In this document: in pieces, positions 1 to 7,419 of the stretch
How positions within the stretch are numbered: position 1 is the first letter of the stretch
Layout: the number at the start of each line of letters is the position of its first letter
DNA from: JBDSGC01 sp046594105
GTDB lineage: Bacteria; Acidobacteriota; Thermoanaerobaculia; Gp7-AA8
Reading direction: 5' to 3'
NCBI GenBank assembly: GCA_046594105.1
Contig: JBKJQB010000099.1
Location: 1 to 13,867, forward strand
DNA length: 13,867 bases
Notes under the pieces: generated by a model
Told to the model about the DNA's origin: nothing
Databases searched by the model: none
The model's input: only the letters and a program-made list of their open reading frames with translations
Made by a program: the position numbers and the translations under genes

Positions 1-720
1 CTGCACTTCGCCTCACCGGCCAGCCCTATCGACTACCTGGAGAAGCCGATCCAGACGCTGAAGGTCGGTTCTCTCGGAACGCACAAGACTCTCGGACTGG
101 CCAAAGACAAGGGTGCCCGATACCTGCTCGCATCGACCTCCGAGGTGTATGGCGATCCGCTGACGCATCCGCAGAAAGAAGACTACTGGGGCAACGTGAA
201 CCCAGTCGGTCCGCGCGGCGTGTACGACGAGGCCAAACGATTCGCCGAAGCCATGACCATGGCCTACCAGCGCTTCCATGGGATGGAGACCCGCATCGTC
301 CGGATCTTCAACACCTACGGCGAGCGCATGCGCCTGAACGACGGCCGCGTCGTGCCGGCGTTCATTTCCCAGGCGCTGCGGAACGAGCCGATGACCGTGT
401 TCGGCGACGGATCGCAGACGCGCTCCTTCTGTTACGTCTCCGATCTCGTCGACGGCCTGTACCGGTTGCTGATGTCCGACGAGAAGATGCCGGTGAACAT
501 CGGCAACCCCTCAGAGATGACCGTCCTGCAGTTTGCCGAGGAGATCAAACGGCTGGTCGGCAGCACCGCGCCGATCGAATTCCGCGAGCTGCCGGAAGAC
601 GATCCGAAGATTCGCAGGCCGGACATCACCAAGGCGCGCACGCAGCTTGGTTGGGAACCGAAGGTGCCCCTCGCCGAAGGCCTGCAGCGCACCATCGACT
701 ACTTCAAGACGGTGGTGTGA
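1..720 (+). CDS. UDP-glucuronate decarboxylase-like NAD-dependent epimerase/dehydratase, 5'-truncated
   Basis: The reading frame is open from the first base to a TGA at 718-720, giving the last 239 residues of an extended short-chain dehydrogenase; the N-terminal Rossmann glycine motif lies outside the window. Visible motifs are HFASPASPIDY, STSEVYGDP with the catalytic Ser/Thr (about residue 46), the catalytic Y-x3-K pair in YDEAKR (Y75, K79), RIFNTYGERM, and FGDGSQTRSFCYVSDLV. The YDEAKR and NTYG motifs and the substrate-loop pattern are typical of UDP-glucuronic acid decarboxylase (UXS), which makes UDP-xylose from UDP-glucuronate using bound NAD+. dTDP-glucose 4,6-dehydratase relatives are the main alternative. 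The likely role is cytoplasmic nucleotide-sugar supply for surface polysaccharide. No partner gene is visible because the window starts inside this one. The spacer directly downstream is filled with REP-like hairpins. Confidence 0.9.
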   Translation: MHFASPASPIDYLEKPIQTLKVGSLGTHKTLGLAKDKGARYLLASTSEVYGDPLTHPQKEDYWGNVNPVGPRGVYDEAKRFAEAMTMAYQRFHGMETRIVRIFNTYGERMRLNDGRVVPAFISQALRNEPMTVFGDGSQTRSFCYVSDLVDGLYRLLMSDEKMPVNIGNPSEMTVLQFAEEIKRLVGSTAPIEFRELPEDDPKIRRPDITKARTQLGWEPKVPLAEGLQRTIDYFKTVV

Positions 721-726
721 ACTTAC

Positions 727-835
727 GTGGCGCCGGCATCCTTGCCGGCCGTGGCGTCGGCTTCCAGCCGGCGCTTCTGAGCGAGCTCCCGCGGGCAGGA
801 TGCCCGAGACCCGGCCGGCAGGATGCCGGGGCTAC
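727..835. repeat. Inverted array of REP-like GC-rich hairpins
   Basis: Four short hairpins are packed after the epimerase stop codon. Two have a TCC-type loop on the + strand: a CCGGC/GCCGG stem at about 733-748, and a GCGTCGGCT/AGCCGGCGC stem at 755-773 containing one G-T pair. Two have a GGA-type loop, meaning they lie in the opposite orientation: GGGCA/TGCCC at 793-805, and a CCGGC/GCCGG stem at about 813-830. The last unit, read on the minus strand, begins with GTAG (835-832) immediately before its palindrome; the first, read on the plus strand, begins with GTGG. A short conserved tetranucleotide followed by a hairpin, in inverted pairs, is the layout of REP/BIME elements mobilised by RAYT transposases. 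The RAYT link is family knowledge; none is encoded in the window. Confidence 0.6.
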
Positions 836-930
836 GAAAGGGTCGCAGCCCGTGGTCGGCCGCTTGTCGTGATTGAAGATCCTTCACTTCCTGATTTCAC
901 CACCACTCCATTCAGGATGACGGCCCACCC

Positions 931-956
931 TTTCTGGTTTCTGGTTTCTAGTTTTT
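931..956. repeat. Short heptamer tandem repeat (TTTCTGG-type)
   Basis: Three consecutive heptamers, TTTCTGG, TTTCTGG and TTTCTAG, run from 931 to 951 and are followed by TTTTT, in the non-coding stretch between the epimerase and the FecR-domain gene. No function can be assigned. The rest of 836-1063 shows no convincing gene, RNA or terminator. A further REP-like hairpin (CGGCC/GGCCG) lies at 1083-1099, just before the next gene. Confidence 0.5.
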
Positions 957-1119
957 CCACCCCGCTCCCTTCCGATGACATGCTGTCCACGGAAGGGGAT
1001 AGTGGTCCGGGCGGAGACGGACTGGTCGATCGTGTAACTCATTGAATACACAGGTGAAATACTCATCCGTAGGGTGGCACGTCGGCCGCAGGATGGCCGG
1101 TCGTGCGATGAGGATGGCC

Positions 1120-3348
1120 ATGCGAAAAGTCACGCTGCTCCTGACGTTGTCTCTCGTTTCAACCCTTCCCCTTCTCGCGGCCAACACCCGCAGCCAGTCG
1201 TACTTCACCTATGACGACGGTGGGACTGTGGTCCGGCAGGCCGAAGACTCCCGGGAGATCGAAGCGCGCGTGAACCTCCCGGTGTTTCCCGGCGACGAAG
1301 TGACCACCGGCCGCCGCGGGCGTGCGGAGATCCGGCTGGCCGACGGCAACATCATCGCCCTCGATCGGTCCACCTCCGTGCGTTTCCGCTCCATTCTCGA
1401 CTCTTACGATGGCGACTCCTCGCAGAGCGTCGTGGAGCTCCGGTTCGGTCACGCAGCCGTGGTCCGCAGCGATGAGAGCCGCCGGATGTTCCGGCTGGAC
1501 ACGGCCAACGCGAGTTACGCCGCATCCGACGTGGCCATCTACGCGGTCGATGGCGGCGAGCGGGGAGCGGAACGCGTGAGTGTGTTCGACGGCACGGTCG
1601 AGGTGCGCACTCCGTCCCGAACCACCCGCGTGCGCGAAGGGGAGGAAGGGCGCGTCGACGAGCAGGGCCTCTACCAGGCCATTCGGGAAAATCGCGGCGT
1701 GGCGGACGACTTCGAACGATGGTTCATGAAGCGCGCGCAGCGCTACACCGGAGCAACCAGCCGGTACCTCGATCGCTCCATCGCTTACTCCGACGACGAC
1801 CTCGAGGACAACGGCTCCTGGCAATACGTCTCCACCTTCGGAAGCTGGGCCTGGCGCCCTCGCGTCTCCGTCGGCTGGCGTCCCTACAACGACGGGCACT
1901 GGCAGCACAGCCCGGGCGGTCTTCTGGTGTGGGTCTCCTACGAGCCCTGGGGCTGGGTGCCGTACCACTACGGGCGCTGGGGCTATGACAATTCGTACGG
2001 GTGGGTCTGGCTTCCCGGCTCCGGGTATGCGCCGGCCTGGGTGTACTGGATGTACGGACCGAGCTACGTAGGCTGGGCCCCGATGGGCTGGTACGACTGC
2101 TATCGCCCGTACTACGACTGGGCGTACCGGCCCTACTCTCGGGTGGGTTACGACTTCGGCTACGGCTTTTACGGGCGCGTGCGGGTGGGGGATGTGGACC
2201 TCCGTCCGTGGACGTTCGTTCAGCCGAACACGCTGCTGTCCCGGCGTGCTGACCAGGCGTCGATTACGGCGGACGTCGTTCGCGGACGTCTGCAGCGCGC
2301 CGGCTCGTCGCCCTTCGCCACAGTCACCAGCGCACCGGCGCGCTTTTCCCGATCAGAAATCAAGGATCCGACTGCGGCGATCGATCACATCGTTCGACGC
2401 GGCATCGGTAGTGGTACCGGCAAAGATGGTTCCGGGTCTCCGACGGATATGACTTCGTTTTTCCGTCGGGACCCGGAGCTTTCGATGGCCGTCCGCGAGC
2501 GCATCACGCGCACGCGGGTGACCGATCCGGGGCGCACGCTGGCCGGACCTTCCGGTTCCCCATCAGGCGTGCCCAGCCCGGGAACTCCCGGCACGGTGGA
2601 GGGTAGGGTCAATCGTGGAGAGCCGCGAACTTCCGACCCTGGCTCCGTCCGCGGCGGCGCGATCGCCCGCGACGGATGGCGTCGCGATGGCACGCCTTCG
2701 ACCAGTGGTGAGGGGACCATCAGGCGCGATTCCGGCCCGGCAGCGAATGCTCCGTCCGGCCTTCGCAGCGGTCGCGACACTTCCGGTCGTATCGGGCGCG
2801 ATCGGGAGCCTGCGCCATCCGATCCAGGCAGCGCGCGGCGAGAACAGGCGCCTCCAGAGCGAGCACCGGCACGCGATCGCGAATCCGGTACGTGGCGCGA
2901 TCGGGTCGTGCGCCCATCGACTCCCTCACGCAGCGAGCCGCAGGGGGAAGATGGCGCCAGCACCGCGGAGCCCACCCGCGATTCGTGGCGCGGTCGCGCC
3001 ATCGACCGCCAGCGCGGCGGCAGCACGTCCGAGGAGCGCGGCGACTCGTCGGGCGACCGAGGTGTCGCAGTTCCTCGCAGGATCATCGAAGGGATCGGGG
3101 GCGCACGGGTCTACTCCGGCGACTCGGGGCGGGAGTCTGCCCCCCGCGACGCACAGCCTCGTTCCATCGGCCGCGATTCGACACCGCGCGATTCCGGCCG
3201 CGAATCCGGTGTCCGGTCGGTGCCGCGCGAGGCACCCTCCCGCTCCGAGCACTCCTCGCCGCCGCCCCGCACCGAGCGGAGCGCACCGGCCCCGGAGCAT
3301 CAAGAGCCTTCGCCCTCCAGCGATTCCCACCACATCAAGCGCGATTGA
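1120..3348 (+). CDS. Secreted FecR-domain protein with YXWGXW-type aromatic repeats and a disordered Arg/Ser/Pro/Asp tail
   Basis: The frame is open from a TTG at 1042, but ATG 1120 is preferred for two reasons: TGAGG at 1109-1113 is well spaced, and translation from it begins directly with a signal peptide (MRKVTLLLTLSLVSTLPLLAA). The upstream extension would be encoded by a REP-like hairpin at 1083-1099. The product is 742 residues. Residues about 50-180 form a FecR-like beta domain (VFPGDEVTTGRRGRAEIRLADG, VSVFDGTVEVRT). Residues about 230-350 hold aromatic repeats such as GWRPYNDGHWQ, EPWGWVPYHYGRWGY, YGWVWLPGSGYAPAWVYW and YVGWAPMGW, resembling the DUF6600/YXWGXW family. From about residue 440 to the end the protein is low-complexity, rich in R, S, D, P and G with recurring RDS/RES units, and ends in SDSHHIKRD. 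The export and wall or surface role is inferred; the molecular function is unknown. A strong terminator follows the gene. Confidence 0.88.
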   Translation: MRKVTLLLTLSLVSTLPLLAANTRSQSYFTYDDGGTVVRQAEDSREIEARVNLPVFPGDEVTTGRRGRAEIRLADGNIIALDRSTSVRFRSILDSYDGDSSQSVVELRFGHAAVVRSDESRRMFRLDTANASYAASDVAIYAVDGGERGAERVSVFDGTVEVRTPSRTTRVREGEEGRVDEQGLYQAIRENRGVADDFERWFMKRAQRYTGATSRYLDRSIAYSDDDLEDNGSWQYVSTFGSWAWRPRVSVGWRPYNDGHWQHSPGGLLVWVSYEPWGWVPYHYGRWGYDNSYGWVWLPGSGYAPAWVYWMYGPSYVGWAPMGWYDCYRPYYDWAYRPYSRVGYDFGYGFYGRVRVGDVDLRPWTFVQPNTLLSRRADQASITADVVRGRLQRAGSSPFATVTSAPARFSRSEIKDPTAAIDHIVRRGIGSGTGKDGSGSPTDMTSFFRRDPELSMAVRERITRTRVTDPGRTLAGPSGSPSGVPSPGTPGTVEGRVNRGEPRTSDPGSVRGGAIARDGWRRDGTPSTSGEGTIRRDSGPAANAPSGLRSGRDTSGRIGRDREPAPSDPGSARREQAPPERAPARDRESGTWRDRVVRPSTPSRSEPQGEDGASTAEPTRDSWRGRAIDRQRGGSTSEERGDSSGDRGVAVPRRIIEGIGGARVYSGDSGRESAPRDAQPRSIGRDSTPRDSGRESGVRSVPREAPSRSEHSSPPPRTERSAPAPEHQEPSPSSDSHHIKRD

Positions 3349-3367
3349 CGCGAGTCTTGGTCGATGG

Positions 3368-3401
3368 TCAGCCAGCGTGGTTCACGCTGGCTGATTATTT
3401 T
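3368..3401 (+). terminator. Rho-independent terminator of the FecR-domain gene
   Basis: A perfect 12-bp stem (TCAGCCAGCGTG at 3368-3379 pairing with CACGCTGGCTGA at 3383-3394) closes a GTT loop and is followed by TTATTTTC. It starts 20 nt after the FecR-domain stop codon. It also argues against starting the next gene at ATG 3364, whose coding region would run through this hairpin. Confidence 0.85.
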
Positions 3402-3441
3402 CGTCGACGACGTCCATCCCAGGTCGCTGTGGAGGTTCGCA

Positions 3442-4137
3442 GTGGTCACTGAACTTCGCTCGATGGACACATCGAAACAGAACGATCACACTGGTTGCGG
3501 ACTCGTCATGAACCCGCTCCTAGATCCACGCTGGACCGCTGCCGCTCTTGATGACACGCCGGATGGTGTGCTCATTGAAGCGGAGGGTCGAGTTGTTTAC
3601 ATCAACCGGGCCTACGTAAGGCTCCTCGGTTACCGCGACCCGCCGGAACTGTCTCACCGAGACGTAAGCTCCATCATCGCGCTTGCCGATGTGCCCCGTC
3701 TCACGGATTTCGCCCGCTGGAGAGTACGGTCTCTGGTGGCTCCGGCCAGCTACGATTTCGATGCGCTGCGCCGGGACGGATCGACGCTGCCCCTTCATGC
3801 ATCGGTGGCGGCCTCCAAGGTTCAGGGGACGACATTCATCACAAGCATCGTTCGGCCCGGACCGGAACCTGCCGACCACCGCACAGGATCCGAGGGGCAG
3901 GTTCTTCTCACGGACAGCGTTCCTCACCACTCGCTTTCACCGCGGGAAACAGAGGTTCTGCGGATGATCCTCGTCGGGACCACGCCCAAGAAGATCGGCC
4001 TGGCCTTGAACATCAGCGTCAAGACGGTGGCCACGCACCGTTCCCGGATGATGCAGAAGATGGCGCTCAAGGATGACCGCGGAATCTTCGAGTACGCGGT
4101 GCGCTACGGCCTTGTCGATTGGACGCGCGAGCACTAG
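3442..4137 (+). CDS. PAS-domain LuxR-family transcriptional regulator
   Basis: GTG 3442 is chosen because a perfect GGAGG lies at 3431-3435 with a 6-nt gap; ATG 3463 and ATG 3508 are alternatives with weaker ribosome sites. From the GTG the protein is 231 residues. Residues about 31-139 form a PAS domain (DDTPDGVLIEAEGRVVYINRAYVRLLGY, ending with the F-x-TSIVRP strand). Residues about 164-224 form a LuxR/GerE helix-turn-helix (LSPRETEVLRMILVGTTPKK, then the recognition helix SVKTVATHRSRMMQKM). There is no receiver domain, kinase domain or membrane segment, so it is a one-component cytoplasmic sensor-regulator with an unknown ligand. It stands alone between a terminator and a mobile-element-rich spacer, so its targets are not evident. 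Its TAG stop is the first codon of the 69-bp repeat described next. Confidence 0.88.
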   Translation: MVTELRSMDTSKQNDHTGCGLVMNPLLDPRWTAAALDDTPDGVLIEAEGRVVYINRAYVRLLGYRDPPELSHRDVSSIIALADVPRLTDFARWRVRSLVAPASYDFDALRRDGSTLPLHASVAASKVQGTTFITSIVRPGPEPADHRTGSEGQVLLTDSVPHHSLSPRETEVLRMILVGTTPKKIGLALNISVKTVATHRSRMMQKMALKDDRGIFEYAVRYGLVDWTREH

Positions 4138-4203
4138 GCCGGCACGGCCGGCGGCGCTGGTTGCCCAAGGCTCGGCCAAGATCACCCTCCAAGACGTTCT
4201 GCC
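4135..4203 (+). repeat. 69-bp stop-codon-associated repeat, copy 1
   Basis: This segment matches 7417-7485 at 65 of 69 positions with no gaps. It begins exactly with the TAG stop of the PAS-LuxR gene and opens with a hairpin-capable block (GGCCGGCACGGCC). The four differences fall at 4153, 4174, 4183 and 4186, all in one codon phase. In the frame whose codons begin at 4136 all four are synonymous. A third, more diverged copy lies at 12118-12165 on the minus strand. Confidence 0.85.
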
Positions 4204-4213
4204 GCGCAGGCTC

Positions 4214-4381
4214 CTAGTGGGGTGTCTCTCGAATGGGTATGCATGATTCGGTGCGATGGAGGCCCGCTGGCGAGTCGGCGCGACGCAGGCGATGCGGTGA
4301 CATCGTTGAGGAGCGACGGTGAAGCAAGCGGGGCTTTAGCGCGCTCAAGAGTGCATAGCGATTCGAGAGACACCCCACTAG
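4214..4381. mobile_element. MITE-like element with 21-bp perfect terminal inverted repeats and CTAG ends
   Basis: Positions 4214-4234 are the exact reverse complement of 4361-4381 (21 of 21), and weaker similarity continues inward (TATGCA is shared on both sides). The outermost four bases on each side are CTAG, and inside them the arms start with TGGGGTGTCTCTCGAAT. CTAG is self-complementary, so it can be read as a duplicated target flanking a 160-bp element. IS5-group elements duplicate YTAR sites and IS630-type elements prefer CTAG and duplicate TA; both are family knowledge. The 168-bp element has no transposase gene, so it would be a non-autonomous passenger. It ends 4 bp from the M14 peptidase stop codon. 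The small open frame inside (4182-4373, minus) is not considered a gene. Confidence 0.7.
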
Positions 4382-4385
4382 CTGC

Positions 4386-6203
4386 TCAGCGCTCCCGCGC
4401 AATCGGGTACAGCCGCCACCGCTCATCGGAATAGGGTGTCCGTTCGTAGAAGAAGCGCAGGCGCGCTTCCGGACTGGCCTTGAAGGTCTCGTCAGTGGCC
4501 AGGCGCCGCTCGAACTCCGAGCGCAGCGCAGGGTCTGCCGCCAGCATCTGTTCGGCCAGTGGCTCGATGACATAACCCTCCACGTACTCGGTGCGCTGGA
4601 GGATCTCGTGGAAGAAGCCCCATTGAAAAAATGAATCGGGCGAAGACGGTTCGAGGAGGATGGCGGCGAGCTCACCGAGGGGCTGATTGAGGGGAATGCG
4701 GTAGGAGCCGGTGGCGAAATGCTCGCGACGTTTCTCCACAAGGGTTTTCGCCGTGATTCGTACCCGGCCTTCTGCCGGGTCGCTCGCCAGCTTTGGCTCG
4801 GTGAGCCGATACATCTCCACGTCGACGTCGCGAGGGACCGCGCTCCGTTCGACGCGGATGCCGTGGATGGTGAGGCGCTCCACGATGTCCGTCCAGGCCG
4901 CGGGGACCCAGTAAGCCTTGGGCCGCGTCACCCGCGTCCGTATTTCGCTTTGCCGCAGGACGGGGACGCGAAGGGTGGCCGGCCTGCCGAGGAACTCGAT
5001 GCGCGTCGCTCCGGAGATTGCCGAGGCCGAGGATCGCGATTCGATTCCCAGAAACTCCAGCGTCTCCGGGTTGGGGCCGCTGGTCGGCTCGCTCCAGTCG
5101 AGGGGGATGGGATCGGGATGCAGATCGGCGTCGGAACGGCTGGCCTGGCGAAGAGTGTTTCCCTCTCGTCCGAGGGTCTCCAGTGCACTCTCCAGCAGCA
5201 CCAGAGTGCCCAGGACGCGCTGCTCGTACGGCTTGAGAGAGTGGCTTTCCACCAGCACGGTGGCCAGGTGACGGGCATCGCCGTAACCGTGCGAGAAGCG
5301 GGGCGGATAGTTCGCGACGGTCAGCCCTCTCGAAAGATCGTCGTTCGCTGCGGGGAAAATGAGCGGTCCGGGGATATGGCCCATGCGGCGCAGGTCGCGG
5401 AGCGCAGCCGGTCGGAAGGTGGACCCGAGCCAGCGCGCGATCTCGGGCGAGTATCCGCTGGTCTCGTTCCAGCCGAACGTAACGTCATACTGATAATCGA
5501 GTCCGTCGGTCACATGCAGATCGAGATAGAGGTTGGGCTTCCAGTGGTCGAGGGTGCTGACCATTCCGCGCACTTCGTCGGTGTCCAGCTTTGCGTAGTC
5601 GCGATTGAGGTTGAGATTTCGAGCGTTGGTGCGCCAGCCGATGGACTCCGGACCGCGCTGATTGATGCGGCCAAACCGGCTGGTCCGTTCATGGCCGTCG
5701 ACATTGAAGATGGGGACGAAGGCGAAGTTGACGCGGTCGAGGAGGTCGCGGCGCGATCCCCCCACCGTGAGGTCGCGCAGCAGCATCAGGCCGGCGTCTT
5801 TGCCGTCGATCTCTCCGGCGTGAATCCCGGCCTGCGCCAACAGCAGCGGTTTTCCAGTTCTGGCCAGAGCCTCAGGCGTGAACAGCCGGTCGTGCGATGC
5901 CAGAACCATCCAGACATCCCGTCCCTCCGCTGACCGCCCCATGGAGATCATCCTCAAGTCGGGTGTCGCCGCCACCAGCTTCTTCAGCCAGGTCACTGTG
6001 TCTGCGTAGGAAGGGCTCGTCCGGAAACCGCTCTTTTCAGCCGGAGTGATCCAGGGATCGTTCTCAGAAACAACCAGCGAACGACTCTTCCCTTGCCATG
6101 GCTGAGACGGAGGGAGTGGGGCGAACGCAGGCAACTCAGCAGCGCGCAGGCGCAGCGTTCCGGCGATCAGCAGGACCAGAAACGTGCGGGTTGGCATTCG
6201 CAT
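4386..6203 (-). CDS. Secreted M14-family zinc carboxypeptidase
   Basis: The 605-residue product starts with a signal peptide-like segment (MRMPTRTFLVLLIAGTLRLRAAE). A second ATG two codons in (6197) is equally possible, and no strong ribosome site separates them. The M14 catalytic set is intact: zinc ligands H128 and E131 in GIHAGEIDG, substrate-binding N200/R201 in NLNLNRDY, third zinc ligand H230 in LDLHVTDG, and the catalytic glutamate E319 in VLVESHSLKPYEQRV. The catalytic domain covers about residues 60-345. About 260 further residues follow, ending in YPIARER, with no domain I can name. The family removes C-terminal residues from peptides, or cleaves cell-wall peptides, using one Zn2+; the exported location suggests extracytoplasmic peptide degradation. 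The gene lies 31 bp downstream of the membrane-protein gene in the same direction, so the two may be co-transcribed. Confidence 0.92.
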   Translation of the reverse strand: MRMPTRTFLVLLIAGTLRLRAAELPAFAPLPPSQPWQGKSRSLVVSENDPWITPAEKSGFRTSPSYADTVTWLKKLVAATPDLRMISMGRSAEGRDVWMVLASHDRLFTPEALARTGKPLLLAQAGIHAGEIDGKDAGLMLLRDLTVGGSRRDLLDRVNFAFVPIFNVDGHERTSRFGRINQRGPESIGWRTNARNLNLNRDYAKLDTDEVRGMVSTLDHWKPNLYLDLHVTDGLDYQYDVTFGWNETSGYSPEIARWLGSTFRPAALRDLRRMGHIPGPLIFPAANDDLSRGLTVANYPPRFSHGYGDARHLATVLVESHSLKPYEQRVLGTLVLLESALETLGREGNTLRQASRSDADLHPDPIPLDWSEPTSGPNPETLEFLGIESRSSASAISGATRIEFLGRPATLRVPVLRQSEIRTRVTRPKAYWVPAAWTDIVERLTIHGIRVERSAVPRDVDVEMYRLTEPKLASDPAEGRVRITAKTLVEKRREHFATGSYRIPLNQPLGELAAILLEPSSPDSFFQWGFFHEILQRTEYVEGYVIEPLAEQMLAADPALRSEFERRLATDETFKASPEARLRFFYERTPYSDERWRLYPIARER

Positions 6204-6234
6204 CGATGGATTCTATTCGCTGCCGGGACCTTCG

Positions 6235-6942
6235 TTACGCTGAAAGCGGCGACGACTCCGGAGACTCCGCAGGCGTGGCATCCCAGGATCTCCATCGCCA
6301 GGTGCAGAGGGCCATCGTCACCAGATCGAGAACGACGTACAGCACCCCCACGCCGCTGGGCGGATTGGCACAACGGAATCCCAGTCCGGGCACGACGGGC
6401 AGCCAGCGCCAGTTCCCCATGGAGGTCCCCAGCCATTCCAGCGCGAAGGTGTAGACGAAGCAAAGGGACAGCAGCAGGCGGTTCCTCGAGCGCATCAGCA
6501 GCGCCGCGGCGAGCAACCACCAGATCATCCCCCATTGGTCTTTCCAGACGATTAGAGATGCCATTGCGGCGAGACTTCCGCCCGCCAGCACTCCCCGGTA
6601 GATCCGCTGCGCATTCCGAACGAAGACCTGCTGCTGCGCGCTCCAGGCGGCAAGGGTGAAGAACACTCCATGTCCCACCGGAACGTAAAGAGGGAGCAGT
6701 ACGAAGCGATAACGGTACAAGCCCCAGGCAATGGAGAGGATGCATTCTCCTGCCGTGGCCACGAGGATGGCGGTGAGCACGAGCGGGATCCCGATGCTGC
6801 TGGCCCGCACCAGGAGCCAGAGAAATGCTGCGGTGCAGAGCGCCAGGGACAGCTGGCGAAACCAGCCCGGTCCATCGCTCAAGAGAATGAGAGGGATGAA
6901 GACAGCGGAGGCCGTGACCGAGCGAAGAAACCGTTGCTGCAC
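6235..6942 (-). CDS. Uncharacterised multi-pass membrane protein
   Basis: The frame runs open upstream to 7287, but the extra N-terminus would overlap the PilZ gene and is not hydrophobic. GTG 6942 gives a 235-residue protein whose first membrane segment begins at once (FLRSVTASAVFIPLILL). GTG 7026, with a GGGAG about 10 nt upstream, is an alternative. I see about seven hydrophobic segments. Distinctive conserved-looking motifs are GECILSIAWGLYRYRF then PLYVPVGHGVFF, and LEWLGTSMGNWRW then NPPSGVGVLYVVLD. Buried Glu, His, Trp and Asn residues beside membrane segments suggest an enzymatic or transport site, but I cannot name the family. It precedes the M14 peptidase by 31 bp and is divergent from the PilZ gene. 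Confidence 0.75.
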   Translation of the reverse strand: MQQRFLRSVTASAVFIPLILLSDGPGWFRQLSLALCTAAFLWLLVRASSIGIPLVLTAILVATAGECILSIAWGLYRYRFVLLPLYVPVGHGVFFTLAAWSAQQQVFVRNAQRIYRGVLAGGSLAAMASLIVWKDQWGMIWWLLAAALLMRSRNRLLLSLCFVYTFALEWLGTSMGNWRWLPVVPGLGFRCANPPSGVGVLYVVLDLVTMALCTWRWRSWDATPAESPESSPLSA

Positions 6943-7019
6943 GCGGACATTCTGCCCGATCCCGGCGCTTCGCCCCGCGCGGAACGAACGCCCCTGATGA
7001 TGCCGATCACAACTGGAGA

Positions 7020-7049
7020 GCGACACGCCGCTTACACTCCCTGTATTAT
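7020..7049 (+). promoter_or_regulatory. Possible sigma70-type promoter of the PilZ gene
   Basis: A TATTAT hexamer at 7044-7049 lies 18 nt after GCGACA (7020-7025), which matches the -35 consensus at 4 of 6 positions. It sits in the gap between two divergent genes. The start codon is only 11-14 nt beyond the -10, so the transcript would be nearly leaderless. This is weak, sequence-only evidence. Confidence 0.3.
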
Positions 7050-7059
7050 TCGGAGTGCA

Positions 7060-7419
7060 ATGATGTTCACCAGAGACCGGCGCCGTCATCCTCGCGTGAA
7101 GCTCCACGACCCCCTTCGCGGAGCGATGGGCGAGTCTCGAATCTACATCGTCGATGCCTCGGTGGGCGGGATGCGCGTGGCGCATCAGGCCACGCTTCCA
7201 CCGCCGGGAGGTTTCTGCCGCATCGAGCTGCCCTCGGAGATGGGGCTGATCACTCTCGACTGCGAGGTGGTGCGCACGGTGCCGCAACCCGAGAGCTCAC
7301 GCGATCCTTCGAAGGTCGTGTACTACAGCGGGCTGCAGGTGGTCGCCGCCGATCCTCAGTCCGCCGAGCGGTTGCGCAGCTTCTTCGACGATCCCGCGGG
7401 CGATCTCGACGCCGACTAG
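7060..7419 (+). CDS. PilZ-domain protein (putative c-di-GMP receptor)
   Basis: ATG 7060 and ATG 7063 are adjacent, and GGAG at 7052-7055 serves the second with a 7-nt gap. From 7060 the protein has 119 residues. It carries both parts of the canonical c-di-GMP-binding signature: R8-x3-R12 in RRRHPR, and D32-x-S34-x2-G37 in VDASVGG. The following strands (FCRIELPSEMG, ITLDCEVVRTV, YYSGLQVV) fit a PilZ beta barrel. It is a stand-alone PilZ domain with no output domain, so it probably acts by protein-protein contact in the cytoplasm, for example on motility or exopolysaccharide export; that role is inferred. It is divergent from the membrane protein/M14 unit. Its TAG stop begins copy 2 of the 69-bp repeat. 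Confidence 0.88.
   Translation: MMFTRDRRRHPRVKLHDPLRGAMGESRIYIVDASVGGMRVAHQATLPPPGGFCRIELPSEMGLITLDCEVVRTVPQPESSRDPSKVVYYSGLQVVAADPQSAERLRSFFDDPAGDLDAD

Noticed and set aside
727..835. Possible CRISPR array because of repeated GC-rich hairpin units
   Set aside because: Unit lengths, spacing and orientation vary, there are no uniform spacers, and no cas genes are nearby; REP-like repeats fit better.
1159..1968. 269-codon minus-strand frame inside the FecR-domain gene
   Set aside because: It is an antisense shadow of a gene with a clear signal peptide and domains on the plus strand.
3364..3441. N-terminal extension of the PAS-LuxR protein from ATG 3364
   Set aside because: Codons would run through the terminator hairpin at 3368-3401, while GTG 3442 has a perfect GGAGG site.
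4182..4373. 63-codon minus-strand frame across the MITE-like element
   Set aside because: It spans both inverted ends and has no transposase motif; more likely an incidental frame in a non-autonomous element.
4719..5933. 404-codon open frame on the plus strand
   Set aside because: It is antisense to the M14 peptidase, whose catalytic motifs are intact; the plus-strand product has no recognisable motif.
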